Assembly: GCF_000414115.1 (NCBI RefSeq)
Contig: NZ_AOPZ01000422.1
Span: forward strand, 1-64,000
Reading direction: 5' to 3'
DNA: 64,000 nt
Source: Streptomyces aurantiacus JA 4570
Lineage (GTDB): Bacteria; Actinomycetota; Actinomycetes; Streptomycetales; Streptomycetaceae
Below, piece by piece: positions 32,097-41,015 of this stretch (within the stretch, counting starts at the first letter, position 1; each line of letters begins with the position of its first letter). Position numbers and translations under genes: made by a program. The notes under the pieces were generated by a model. The model had not been told where the DNA came from and made no database searches. It worked only from the letters and a program-made list of their open reading frames with translations.

Positions 32097-32963
32097 CTAG
32101 ACCTTGGGGACCTTCAGGGCGTCCCAGGTGGTGCGGCCGGGCCAGCCGTCGGCGTCGCGGCCGGTGAAGTTCTGCTTGCGCTGCCACTTCGCGTAGCTGC
32201 GGATGTCGGCCGCGGTGAACTGCGGCCCCGGGCCGTTGGCGTAGGCCGAGCAGCCCTCGGCGACCAGGCGCTTGCCCATGGCGGTCACGATCGGCGAGCG
32301 CGGGTAGCGCTTGAAGAAGTCGACGCCCGGAAAGGGCTCGAACTTCGGGGCCGGGACGGGCTTTCCGGGTTTGGTGCCGAGTCGGTGGGCGATGCGCTCG
32401 CGCATCGTGGTCATGGAGAAGCCGCGGGGGTCCTGCTTCTGGTTGGTCCACTGCTTGTGGCCGATGACGGATGCGGCCGACCAGCCGTAGGCGCGGCAGA
32501 TGGCCGCGGAGACGCGCTCGATGGCGTCGAGCTGTGGCTCGGGCCAGGGGTCGGCACCGTTGCCCAGGTTCACGCACTCGAAGCCGTAGAAGTGCCGGTT
32601 GCCGTCGGCGTCGCCGTCGTTGGGGGCCGGCGGGGTGCGCTCGGCGCGGACGGCGGCGAGGACCTCGTCGTCGCCCACGCCGGCGTGGTTGGCGCGGCCG
32701 GAGCTGATCAGGTAGACGGTGCCGTTCTTGGCGATGACGCCGTGGCACAGCGGGCCGGGCAGGGCGGCGTAGCCGTCGTGGCAGATCCGCACGCTGTTGT
32801 CGGTGCCGCTGGTCACGGTGTGGTGGATCATCACGCCGTGGATCTGGTCGAAGGATCCCTTGTGGTTGCGGTTGTGCGTGCGCCAACCATGGTGCTCGAC
32901 GACGGTCACGCCCTCGGCGCGCAGGATCTTGACGAGGCGGCTCGGGGTGAGGGGAGGGGCCAT
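32097..32963 (-). CDS. Endolysin: N-acetylmuramoyl-L-alanine amidase
   Basis: A 288-aa lysin that should cut the amide bond between N-acetylmuramic acid and the stem peptide. The amidase_2 domain (about 20-195) shows the zinc ligands in GVMIHHTVTSGT and VIGHKQWTNQK, and GFECVNLGNG. The C-terminal part (FTAADIRSYAKWQRKQNFTG then WPGRTTWDALKVP) is a peptidoglycan-binding repeat. No signal peptide, so holin-dependent export is expected. Confidence 0.9.
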   Translation of the reverse strand: MAPPLTPSRLVKILRAEGVTVVEHHGWRTHNRNHKGSFDQIHGVMIHHTVTSGTDNSVRICHDGYAALPGPLCHGVIAKNGTVYLISSGRANHAGVGDDEVLAAVRAERTPPAPNDGDADGNRHFYGFECVNLGNGADPWPEPQLDAIERVSAAICRAYGWSAASVIGHKQWTNQKQDPRGFSMTTMRERIAHRLGTKPGKPVPAPKFEPFPGVDFFKRYPRSPIVTAMGKRLVAEGCSAYANGPGPQFTAADIRSYAKWQRKQNFTGRDADGWPGRTTWDALKVPKV

Positions 32964-32990
32964 GAAGGGGTGTCTCCAGACATGAGAAAA

Positions 32991-33012
32991 GCCCCGGCGC
33001 GGTGCGCGGGGC
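32991..33012 (-). terminator. Intrinsic terminator after the tailspike gene
   Basis: Arms gcccc-g-gcgc and gcgc-ggggc with one bulged base and a short loop. On the minus strand it is followed by TTTTCTCATG. It could separate tail from lysis transcripts. Confidence 0.65.
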
Positions 33013-33030
33013 GTACGGGGCAGTGCGAGG

Positions 33031-34659
33031 TCAGGTGAGGTCGGCAGCCGAGGTGTTCGGGGTGGTGGAGTTGTCGTTCATGGCGGCGTTGCCGGTCCAC
33101 GTCGAGCCGCGGAAGTCGTTGCCATAGCGGTGTACGAACGTCACGCCCGTTTCGGCGGAGAACGCGTGGATGGCCTCGGCGCCGGAGCCGTAGGGGCGGA
33201 CCTTGTTGCCGGTGACGGACACTGACGAGGCGGGGGAGGAGAGGCGCATGCCGTAGTACTTGGCGTTGGTGGCCCGTCCGGGCGCGCGCACGTAGTTGTC
33301 GCGGAGGTGGATGTCGTTGCCGTCCGAGACGAGGATTCCCGTCTGGCCGGGCTCGCGAATTTGATTGGCAACGGCGCTGGAGTGATCGCAGCGGGTGAAC
33401 GTGATGCCGTTGGAGTCGACGCCCCACACCTGATTACCGGTGACGGTCAGGTTCCCGCTGTCCCCGGTGGAGATGCCGGTGCCGGACACGTTGGTGATCA
33501 CGTTGGTGCCGATGGTGGCGCGGCTGACGCGCTGCAACCGGATGCCGTTCTGCCCCCTGGCGTTGCCGTCGATGGTGTTACCCGCGACGGTCAGATTCAA
33601 GATCAGGCCGGAGGTCTCCCCCAGGGCGACGATCGCGTCGTCATAGCCGGTGCCGGCCCGAATGGTGTTGCCGGTGACGGCCACGTTCCTCAGGTCCTGC
33701 GAGGCGCTGGTCTGCGTGCCGTCGGGCAGCTTGGTGTCCTCGGTGTCGGTGAGGATGACGGTGCGCAGGCGCACCCCGGAACCGCACCCGTGGAAGTGGC
33801 AGTTGGCGATCGTGGAATCTTCCCAGTTGTAGGCGCTGACGCCGTACTGGGTGATGTCCTCGAACGAGCAGTCGTCCACCGTGATCCGCCGGTGCCAGCG
33901 GGTGATCGTCGCGGAATGCGAGCCCACACCGCGCGGCCATGCCGTCGTGCCCGCGGTGCCGCTCGGGCCGAAGTAGCAGCGGCTGATGACGATGTCCTCG
34001 CAGGGCGTGTGATCGTACGGGCCGAACTGCCCGAAAACTCCTGAGGACTTGGCGAGGTCTATCTGCACGGCCTCGCTGAAGTCGCGCTGCCCGGGGTCGC
34101 GGTAGCCGAGGAAGCGGCAGTTGTCGACGGTGGCGCGCTTGGTCGAGTTGAGCTCGATGGCGTGGTAGCCGGAGACGTCGCGGATTTCGAGGTCGCGGAT
34201 GGTGATGTCGCGGGCGTGGCCGATGCTGATGCACATGGCCGCGGCCGTCAGCCCCGGGGCGGCGCCCTGGCAGTCCCAGACGCCGCCCTCGATGATGATG
34301 TTGCCGTGCCCGGTGTAGCCGCCGAACCCTTGCCCTTGGTCGCCGTTGACGAACATCGTCTCGGCCGCCCCGCGCACGAACCGCGCACCGGGCAGCAGCG
34401 TCAAGCGGGTGTAGCCGTTGCCGCGCAGCGGCAGGGTGGCCAGGAGGTAGGTGCCGGGCGGGACGATGACCCAGCCGCCGCCCAACTTCTCTACGGCGTT
34501 CAGGGCGGCTTGGATGGCCGGTGCGTCGTCGGTGGTGCCGTCGCCGACGGCTCCGTATGAGGTGACAGTGATCGACTCCGACAGCCGCTCCAGCATGTAC
34601 TGAAGGCGCCCGGCGGTCACCTGCATGCCTGGCAGCCACTGAGCAACGGGCGTAGACAG
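33031..34659 (-). CDS. Beta-helix tailspike (pectate-lyase/GH28-like)
   Basis: A 542-aa protein. The N-terminal SYGAVGDGTTDDAPAIQAAL is the classic start of pectate-lyase-type right-handed beta-helix proteins. It is followed by many parallel-beta-helix rungs (ITIRDLEIRDVSGYHAIELN, VAVTGNTIRAG, NLTVAGNTIDGN). In phages such proteins bind and often cleave host surface polysaccharide. I start it at CTG 34659, giving LSTPVAQWLPGMQVTA, because a consensus AGGAGG lies 5 nt upstream. ATG 34626 is the first ATG but has no ribosome site. Confidence 0.85.
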   Translation of the reverse strand: MSTPVAQWLPGMQVTAGRLQYMLERLSESITVTSYGAVGDGTTDDAPAIQAALNAVEKLGGGWVIVPPGTYLLATLPLRGNGYTRLTLLPGARFVRGAAETMFVNGDQGQGFGGYTGHGNIIIEGGVWDCQGAAPGLTAAAMCISIGHARDITIRDLEIRDVSGYHAIELNSTKRATVDNCRFLGYRDPGQRDFSEAVQIDLAKSSGVFGQFGPYDHTPCEDIVISRCYFGPSGTAGTTAWPRGVGSHSATITRWHRRITVDDCSFEDITQYGVSAYNWEDSTIANCHFHGCGSGVRLRTVILTDTEDTKLPDGTQTSASQDLRNVAVTGNTIRAGTGYDDAIVALGETSGLILNLTVAGNTIDGNARGQNGIRLQRVSRATIGTNVITNVSGTGISTGDSGNLTVTGNQVWGVDSNGITFTRCDHSSAVANQIREPGQTGILVSDGNDIHLRDNYVRAPGRATNAKYYGMRLSSPASSVSVTGNKVRPYGSGAEAIHAFSAETGVTFVHRYGNDFRGSTWTGNAAMNDNSTTPNTSAADLT

Positions 34660-34711
34660 AGGGCCTCCTGATGAGCAATGAGGGCGATGATTCGCCTGCG
34701 CTTGGGTGCAG

Positions 34712-34816
34712 AGAGTCAGTGAGGGCTGTGGTGTGGAGGCCGTAGCGCTCCTCGGGCCACTTCTTCTGGGACTGGAACGGCACGCTGTTGGGCGACACCA
34801 GCACCTTGATCCAGGT
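34712..34816 (-). pseudogene. 3' remnant of a phage tail gene (tentative)
   Basis: The minus strand reads TWIKVLVSPNSVPFQSQKKW followed by PEERYGLH. This looks like the C-terminal end of a small siphovirus tail protein, but the frame has no start upstream and no stop before the tailspike gene. Upstream of 34820 the sequence changes character. I read it as the end of a gene whose body was replaced by the 34.8-35.5 kb insert. Confidence 0.35.
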
Positions 34817-35322
34817 CAGAGGGCGAAACCTGACTCGCTAGCCAGGGCTTCGGAGTGGCTGAATCGGGAGAGGGCCGCTGCACGTCGCATAAGGGCGGGG
34901 CAGACAAGCCGCATGGAACCTCGGTGGCGGAACCGTGCACCTACTAGCGGCGCAACTGATATCGGCGCTTCACAGCAGGTGAGCCGGTTTGCCCCTAGTG
35001 CAGCAATGAGACGAAGGGGCCAGACCCTCAGGGCGCGTTGTCCAAACTGTCAAATACCGCTGCAATGCTTTGTACACAACCGGCTCGTGACGGATGCCAC
35101 CCAGTACGCGATAACCTCGGGAGCAGTAACGGGAGTTCGAGCCGCAAAGCGTCTGAGACGGAAGACGAGGGACCGAGAAACACTCAACCGGTCGTTTCGC
35201 ACGTGGCGACAATTTCCCTGTCATGCAGCAAAAGAGCCCACACCGTGCCTCGTGGCTCGCAACCTTCGGCACGGTGAGGGCCATTGCTGGGATTCCACCT
35301 GTAACCAGTGAGGAGTACTCCC
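34817..35322. other. About 500 nt without a gene, less GC-rich than its surroundings
   Basis: No frame here has convincing protein character on either strand. The long + frame through it (34706-35311) is composition-driven. It lies between a truncated tail gene and a rightward 51-aa gene, so it probably carries that gene's promoter and transferred DNA. I could not identify an RNA gene in it. Confidence 0.4.
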
Positions 35323-35478
35323 ATGAGCGAGTCTACGGATACCGATCGCTTGTCGCGACATCCGGCGTGGAAGCGTCGAGCTCTAGACCTCATTGCTCAT
35401 GCTGCCAGGGGTGCTGCCTACGCCTCTGGCAGCGCGGTGCTGTCCGCTTTGATCATCTGGTGGCAGAGCCGGCACTGA
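35323..35478 (+). CDS. 51-aa membrane protein, reversed within the late region
   Basis: It begins MSESTDTDRLSRHPAWKRRA and ends with one membrane helix (YASGSAVLSALIIWWQSRH). GAGGAG lies 8 nt before the ATG. It is the only + strand gene between 31.4 and 52.1 kb, so it is likely expressed from its own promoter in the lysogen. Small single-helix proteins of this kind can alter entry of other phages, but that is a guess. Confidence 0.6.
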   Translation: MSESTDTDRLSRHPAWKRRALDLIAHAARGAAYASGSAVLSALIIWWQSRH

Positions 35479-35524
35479 CATTGAGCGCAACGTGCCCAGG
35501 GGAGCGGGCGTCCACGGATGGCCT

Positions 35525-37684
35525 TCAAAGGGCGGCGAGGGCAGGGCGGGCGAGCTTCAGGGCGGTTCCTACGGGGTGCGGTAAACGAACCCCGTTGGCT
35601 CCACGGACAGTTGTCAGGACCTGCACACCGGCCCGCGGGCCTGCTGTGACAGCCAGGACGACGAGCTCTTCGCCGCCGATGCGCACCGCGATCGGGTACA
35701 GGTCCGGGTGGCTGCTGCTCAGAGGCCAGGCCGGGCCCGTCGTGGCGGTGACCTCGGCCGTCGTGGCGTCCGCGTCCAGCGGCGCGGCGAGGGCGCAGTC
35801 GTCGGGTCCGGCGGTGGCGTACTCGGCGTGGTCGGTAGTGGCCACCAGCCACGGGCCGCCGGCCGAGCATCCGAATGTGATCTCCCAGGTTCGGATGCCG
35901 AGGGTTTCGGTGTAGCCCTCGACCAGCAGCTCGACGCGCTCAGGGGGTAGCCACGGGGGCGGATTGGTGATGGCGAGGCGATGGCCGACGTCGACCGCGG
36001 CCGCGGGCCCGGTCAGGTGCGGGGCCTCGTGCAGGGCGACGGTCACGGCGGGGTAGCGCGGGGCGTCCCAGGTGCCGCGGTGCAGGCGCCACCATGCCAC
36101 CGGGGTGCACTGCTCGTCGGTGGCGAGATTGGTGGTGACCTGCTCGGCGTAGCGGCCGATGCCGTTGGGCGGGGCCTGCACGGACAGCGGTCCGCTCTCG
36201 CAGACCGCGCGGGCGAAGGAGCCGCCAGACCGCTGCACGGTGATGTCGTTGCGTACGGCCTGGTCGTCGTCGAGGGGCTCAAGCGGGGCGACGACCTCGC
36301 GCGCGGTGTAGTCGAGCGTGAGCGTGGTGGCCTGGGTGTAGTGGGTGGCACGGGTACGAAAGGCCAGGCCGAGGCGGTCGCGCGGTTCGTAGAACCGGCC
36401 CTCGTCGGCGTCGGCCGCGTCCTGTATGAGGTCGAGCAGGGTGGCGACCGACTGCGCGCCGATCCTCGTGGGCGTCGCCGTGGGGTTGCCGGTGTAGGCG
36501 AGCGGTATCTGTTCCTCGCTGGCCAGGCGGCGTATCCGAGAGTGGGCGTTCTCGCTCTGCCATCCGATCATCGCGGAGCCGGTGTTGGCGTAGGCGGAGA
36601 GTCGGTTGGCGAGGGTGACGTGTCCGACGGCGACCTCGCCGGAGGTGCCGCCGCCCACGGTGACGTGGGTGATGCGGCCGACCGCGCCGCCTACGACGGA
36701 GCCCTCCCAGTTCGGCATGAGGCCCCCGCCGGTGAGGGTGTAGGCGTCGATGTCGAGGTAGTACATGCGGTACTTGGCGACCGCGCCCTCGGTCAGTTCC
36801 AGGCCCAGGCTGAGGCGCCGCCCGCCCAGAAAGTCACCACCGCCGATCACGCGCACGAGTTCGTGCCCGCTGGTCATGCGCCCGTACAGGGTCAGACGGT
36901 TGTCGGTGCGCAGGGCGATGGTCCAGCGGGAGATCAGGCCGGTGCCGGCGAGCGTGCACAGCGGGATCTCGGCCTCGGGCGGGGTCTCGGGGATGGCCAC
37001 GAACAGGCGCAGGGAGACTTCTCCGGTGCTCGGGTAGCGGGGCACCACGCCGGTCAGCGAACCGGTGCCGAGGGTAGGCAGGGCGTCGGATGCCGCGTAG
37101 GCGCTGTACGCGGCCGGGCGCACGCCCGCCGTGGTGATTCGCATGGGCGGGGCAGAGGGGAACGCGGAGGCGAACTCGGTTGCTCCCGACCCGTCTTCCA
37201 AGGGCCAGTAGGCCACGATGCTGGTGCGGGACGGGTGGGTGAACTCCCTGCGCATCGTCGAGTGCAAGGGCGCGGCGCCTTGGCCCAGGCGGCGCAGGAT
37301 GCCCGCGGCCTGAACGGACACGGTGACGTCGTGCGGGGTGCCCCAGCGCACTGGCCAGGCCGGGACCTCGCCGACGAAGCGCACCAGGCGCTCGCCCGCG
37401 GGGTCGGGCTGGATGGAGACGCGTACGGGGGTGTTGCGGCCCAGCACGCCGTACAGGTCCGAGCGCGGATTGCGAGCGCTGTAGCGTCCGGTGCGGTTGT
37501 CGAGGACGAACGAGCAGGTGCTCGCATCCGTGCGGGCGCCTTCGTCGGGGCGCCCGCGCGTGATGGCGATGGGTGACTGGGTGAAGACGTCGGCGGTGAT
37601 GTCCACCCACACCGTGTCGAGCAGCAGCTCGACGCGGACGCCGAGCGGGGTGTCGGGGAAGGCCACAGGCTCACCCCCGCTCAT
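35525..37684 (-). CDS. Phage tail protein (minor tail / distal tail-like)
   Basis: A 719-aa protein. The N-terminus (AFPDTPLGVRVELLLDTVWV, DVFTQSPIAITRGRPDEGAR, CSFVLDNRTGRYSARNP) is the usual opening of siphovirus proteins found after the tape measure gene. The middle contains a LamG-like region (IVAYWPLEDGSGATEFAS). It probably sits at the tail tip. ATG 37684 overlaps the tape-measure stop by 4 nt; GTG 37666 with GGGGGTGA before it is an alternative. Confidence 0.82.
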   Translation of the reverse strand: MSGGEPVAFPDTPLGVRVELLLDTVWVDITADVFTQSPIAITRGRPDEGARTDASTCSFVLDNRTGRYSARNPRSDLYGVLGRNTPVRVSIQPDPAGERLVRFVGEVPAWPVRWGTPHDVTVSVQAAGILRRLGQGAAPLHSTMRREFTHPSRTSIVAYWPLEDGSGATEFASAFPSAPPMRITTAGVRPAAYSAYAASDALPTLGTGSLTGVVPRYPSTGEVSLRLFVAIPETPPEAEIPLCTLAGTGLISRWTIALRTDNRLTLYGRMTSGHELVRVIGGGDFLGGRRLSLGLELTEGAVAKYRMYYLDIDAYTLTGGGLMPNWEGSVVGGAVGRITHVTVGGGTSGEVAVGHVTLANRLSAYANTGSAMIGWQSENAHSRIRRLASEEQIPLAYTGNPTATPTRIGAQSVATLLDLIQDAADADEGRFYEPRDRLGLAFRTRATHYTQATTLTLDYTAREVVAPLEPLDDDQAVRNDITVQRSGGSFARAVCESGPLSVQAPPNGIGRYAEQVTTNLATDEQCTPVAWWRLHRGTWDAPRYPAVTVALHEAPHLTGPAAAVDVGHRLAITNPPPWLPPERVELLVEGYTETLGIRTWEITFGCSAGGPWLVATTDHAEYATAGPDDCALAAPLDADATTAEVTATTGPAWPLSSSHPDLYPIAVRIGGEELVVLAVTAGPRAGVQVLTTVRGANGVRLPHPVGTALKLARPALAAL

Positions 37685-39738
37685 GTGCCGAAGGCGGTTT
37701 GTACGCTGCCGCGGCCGTCGACGCGGACCATGCGGCGGATCAGGCGCTTGAACTCGGCGTCGGCGCCGGTCACGTCCAGGACCAGGCGCCCGCCGCCGCC
37801 CGCGCCGCCGGTGGGCGTGCTGGTCTGTGCGGCCATGGCGGCGGCAGTGGCCTGCCCGGGGGTGGGGGTGGTGACGAGGTTGCGCATGGTGCGGTCCACC
37901 GCGCCTTGGCCCGACTCGATGCCCTCGACGATGCCCGCGGGAATCCACTGCCCGACTTCATCGGCCATCAGGCGCGAGGGGCTGCCGATGCGCAGGGCGC
38001 GCGCGACCGGGCCCGGGATGACGGACTTGGCCCATCCGGTGATCGTGCTCTTGAGCCATCCGCCCATGGAGCGGATGCCCGCCCACAGACCGCGCACGAC
38101 GTCGCGGCCGTGGCCGGTGAGCAGACCGCCCAGGCTGCCGACGCCGCTTGCGATGCGGCGGGGGAAGCCGCGCACCCAGGCAAGGAAGGTGGCGGCTTGC
38201 TGTCCGGCGGCGCTGCGGAAGGCGGAGAAGCCGGCAACGGCACGCTGCCGCAACGCGCCCGGCAGCGTGGCCAGAGCTCCGCCCGCACGGGCGGGGAACC
38301 CGGCGAGCCAGGAGCGCAGCTCACTCAGCCTGGCTATGGCCGCGTCCTTGGCGCTGCCGAACCAACCACCGAGCCTGCCGGGCAGGGAAGCAAACCAGTT
38401 CAGCGCGGTGCCGATGCCGGACACAGCCGTATCGGTGGCCGACTTGATGAAGCCCCACGCGGTGGACCAGGCCGTCTGAAACCACGTCGTCTTGGTAGCG
38501 ATCAGCACGACCACGGCGACCAGGGCGACGATGGCGGCAATGATCCAGAACACGGGGCTTGCGAACATCGAGGTATTCAGGGCCCATTGGGTGCCCGTCC
38601 AGATGCGGTTACGGGCGGCCACGACCGCTTGGGCCAGGGCCCATGCCTTCGTGGCCACGGTGACCGATCCGAGCACGATCGCGAACCCGGTGAGTACCGG
38701 GGTGGGGATGCCACTGATGATCTGCGCGAGGACCAGAACGAGCTGTGTCCCGACACCGATCAACGGCGACAGCGCGACCAGGAGCGCGATCGCCGCGCCG
38801 CCGAGGTCTGCGAGAGTCTCGCCGCCCTGGTCGGCCAGGTCGAGGAACTGCGCGAACCCCTCGCTGTCGTCGAGGTTGCTGCCCCAGTCGGCGAACGCCT
38901 GGGACATGGTCACCAGACCGCCCGTGACCCCGGCGGAGGCAGGCAGGAACGCTTGCAGCAGACCGCCGAAGCCGACCGCGAAGTTCTTGACGATGTCGAG
39001 GATGTCGCGCAGCGCGGGCCCGGCGACCGCGCTCGCCTCGCTTGCCCACTCCTTGAACTCCGCCGACTTGATGCCTGCCGAGACGTCGTCGAAGAACGCG
39101 CCGAACGCGGTCGCCGCGCCCTCGACGAAAGGCGTCAAAGTGGGCAACAAATCGCGCAAGAGCTGAATGCCCTTGGTAACCACGGGCATGGTCGTGGTCG
39201 AAAGCGAGTCCGACCACGCCTGATAATCGCTCTTCAGGCCGATGAACGCGGTGGCCGCATCCCGTGTAGCGGGCGGGAGTTGGGCGAGCGTGTCGGTGTA
39301 CGCGGCCTGCTTTTCGGCCGCGTCGGCGGCGCCCTCGGCCGCGGCCTTCTCCGCTTCCTCGGCGAGCTTGGCGACCTCGCTAACGGCCTCCATCTGCGGC
39401 CCGACCGCAGCAGAGAACGCCTTGACCGCCAGCGCCGCCGCGGCGGCGCCCGCGGCCAGACCGCCGAGCGCGGCCGTTCCGGCGGCCACGAGCGGGACCG
39501 CACCGCCGACCAGAGCCAGCCCCTTGGCCGCGCGGACAGCCCCGGAACGGACGCCGTCGCCGAGCGCCCCGCCCATCGCCGCGGACTGGGCGACGAAACG
39601 CCCGCGCAGGTCACGCAAGCGGCCATCGGTGGTGCGGGCGAGACCGGCGAGGCCCGCCTCGGTACGGGTGATGCCCCCCTGTGCCCGGGAGTCGTCAAGG
39701 TCGATGAAGCCGACCAGCTCGCCGACGCGCAGTGCCAC
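37681..39738 (-). CDS. Tail tape measure protein
   Basis: A 685-aa protein with the tape-measure layout: Ala/Gly-rich helical N-terminal half, central hydrophobic segments (PVFWIIAAIVALVAVVVLIA) and repeated W-containing stretches (SWLAGFPARAGGALATLPGA). The end GSPSRLMADEVGQWIPAGIV-EGI is a signature of tape measures. Its length sets tail length, here a fairly short tail. Starts at ATG 39738, downstream of the tail chaperone pair. Confidence 0.93.
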   Translation of the reverse strand: MALRVGELVGFIDLDDSRAQGGITRTEAGLAGLARTTDGRLRDLRGRFVAQSAAMGGALGDGVRSGAVRAAKGLALVGGAVPLVAAGTAALGGLAAGAAAAALAVKAFSAAVGPQMEAVSEVAKLAEEAEKAAAEGAADAAEKQAAYTDTLAQLPPATRDAATAFIGLKSDYQAWSDSLSTTTMPVVTKGIQLLRDLLPTLTPFVEGAATAFGAFFDDVSAGIKSAEFKEWASEASAVAGPALRDILDIVKNFAVGFGGLLQAFLPASAGVTGGLVTMSQAFADWGSNLDDSEGFAQFLDLADQGGETLADLGGAAIALLVALSPLIGVGTQLVLVLAQIISGIPTPVLTGFAIVLGSVTVATKAWALAQAVVAARNRIWTGTQWALNTSMFASPVFWIIAAIVALVAVVVLIATKTTWFQTAWSTAWGFIKSATDTAVSGIGTALNWFASLPGRLGGWFGSAKDAAIARLSELRSWLAGFPARAGGALATLPGALRQRAVAGFSAFRSAAGQQAATFLAWVRGFPRRIASGVGSLGGLLTGHGRDVVRGLWAGIRSMGGWLKSTITGWAKSVIPGPVARALRIGSPSRLMADEVGQWIPAGIVEGIESGQGAVDRTMRNLVTTPTPGQATAAAMAAQTSTPTGGAGGGGRLVLDVTGADAEFKRLIRRMVRVDGRGSVQTAFGT

Positions 39739-39793
39739 AGGTGCCCACCTCCTGTCGTGCTCGGTGGTGGGCGCGGGCCGCTACAGCGGCGGA

Positions 39794-40171
39794 CTACCGC
39801 GGGGGTGTGTCAGGTGGTGCGAAGTGGCGCACGAGCCTGCTCTCGGCCGAGAGCAGGCCGAAGATCCGTACGCGCAGCCATCGCCAGGAGCGGTTGCGCA
39901 TGAGGCGCCGGTCGCCGACGTCGACGCCGTACACCTCGTGGAGATCAGCCTCGATGAGCGGCCATTGGTCGAGGAGTTGGGGCCAGGTCAGCGACGCTTG
40001 CGCCGTGCGCGGGCCGGTGCCGGGCGGCCACTCGTACCACTCGAAGAGGCCGCTGACTTCGTCGTATTCGCCCCGCCCGATCGGCGCTGCTGCCGGTTCG
40101 GGGCCAGCCGAGAAGGGTCGCCACCGGAGGACCACACGCGCTCGGCGGCGGCCTTGTCCTGCACCACCCAC
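39794..40171 (-). CDS. Tail assembly chaperone, downstream frame (gpT-like)
   Basis: The frame overlaps the preceding chaperone by about 184 nt in the -1 register. It encodes FSAGPEPAAAPIGRGEYDEV, EWYEWPPGTGPRT and WPQLLDQWPLIEADLHEVYG. In most siphoviruses this frame is reached by a programmed ribosomal frameshift, giving a gpGT fusion. The GTG at 40171 inside the overlap is therefore probably not the true start. No textbook slippery heptamer is obvious. Confidence 0.65.
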   Translation of the reverse strand: MGGAGQGRRRARVVLRWRPFSAGPEPAAAPIGRGEYDEVSGLFEWYEWPPGTGPRTAQASLTWPQLLDQWPLIEADLHEVYGVDVGDRRLMRNRSWRWLRVRIFGLLSAESRLVRHFAPPDTPPR

Positions 40172-40458
40172 GCAATGGCGGTGCGTGCCGCGTGCTTGAG
40201 GGCGGGCCAGGTGACGCCGTTGTCGAGCATCTCGTCGTAGGCGTCGCCGAGCAGGTCGCGGTACAGGTCGCCCTCGGCGGCGTCGCCGAGGGCTTCCTCG
40301 TCGACCTGTCCGCCGGACGCGGCGACCGCGGCGGCCTGCACGATGGTCTGTACGCGCAACCCGGTGTCCGCGGAGGGCGCGGGGATTGTGTAGCGGCGTC
40401 CGCCGATGGGGAGGATGAGCGTTTCGTCGAGCAGCTCGTCGAGGGCCTCGAACGCCAT
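39988..40458 (-). CDS. Tail assembly chaperone (gpG-like)
   Basis: A 156-aa protein between major tail protein and tape measure, the canonical place. It begins MAFEALDELLDETLILPIGG and YTIPAPSADTGLRVQTIVQA, and ends in a basic Ser/Arg-rich tail. It shares one base with the upstream stop codon. It likely coats the tape measure protein until the tail tube assembles. Confidence 0.8.
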   Translation of the reverse strand: MAFEALDELLDETLILPIGGRRYTIPAPSADTGLRVQTIVQAAAVAASGGQVDEEALGDAAEGDLYRDLLGDAYDEMLDNGVTWPALKHAARTAIAWVVQDKAAAERVWSSGGDPSRLAPNRQQRRSGGANTTKSAASSSGTSGRPAPARARRKRR

Positions 40459-41003
40459 TACGCGGCCACCTCCTTGAGGGGCTTGTCGGTGACGGCGAGG
40501 GCGAGCGTGCCGCCGCCCGCAGAGGCAGCCGGGTTGGCGATCTTCGTGCGCTTGCCCTTGCCGGTCAGGGTGACCTTGACGGTGTCGAGGTCGTCGGCGG
40601 CGCCGCCGTCCGCCTCCCAGGTGACCAGGGCGCGGCCCTCGTACGCCTCGTCGCGGCCCTCACGGTCGTAGTAGCGCACGTGCACGCGCGAGGCGCTGCC
40701 GAAGTTCTCGGACGCGAGCCTGAGCTTTTCCTGCGCGGCGTTGAAAGCCCCGGTCGTGGGGTGGCAGCGATGGGCGAGCTTGATCTCGACGGACCACGCG
40801 AGCTCGGTCACGGTGGAGTCCGCCCACCCCTCGTCGTCATAGGTGGTGCTCTTCTGCTGGGTCGGTTCGACCTTGGGGGCGAATTCCTGAATGCCGGGGA
40901 CCAGGCTCCATGCGGGGGTGGCGTCGGTGCCGGTGTTGAGTTCGAGGCGGTAGCGCCTCGCGAGTGCGGTCTCGGTCTCCGCCGGGGGCGTGGGCGTACT
41001 CAA
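40458..41003 (-). CDS. Major tail (tube) protein
   Basis: A 181-aa protein. RRYRLELNTGTDATPAWSLV and PGIQEFAPKVEPTQQKSTTY followed by a DDEGWADS segment match actinophage tube proteins. It ends in a beta-rich domain with a VTLTGKGKRT motif. It lies between tail terminator and chaperone genes, as expected. Confidence 0.87.
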   Translation of the reverse strand: MSTPTPPAETETALARRYRLELNTGTDATPAWSLVPGIQEFAPKVEPTQQKSTTYDDEGWADSTVTELAWSVEIKLAHRCHPTTGAFNAAQEKLRLASENFGSASRVHVRYYDREGRDEAYEGRALVTWEADGGAADDLDTVKVTLTGKGKRTKIANPAASAGGGTLALAVTDKPLKEVAA

Positions 41004-41015
41004 GGGCGGGCCCTC

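Noticed and set aside
34706..35311. 201-codon plus-strand frame before the 51-aa gene
   Set aside because: It starts inside the antisense of a tail-gene remnant and shows no consistent protein character.
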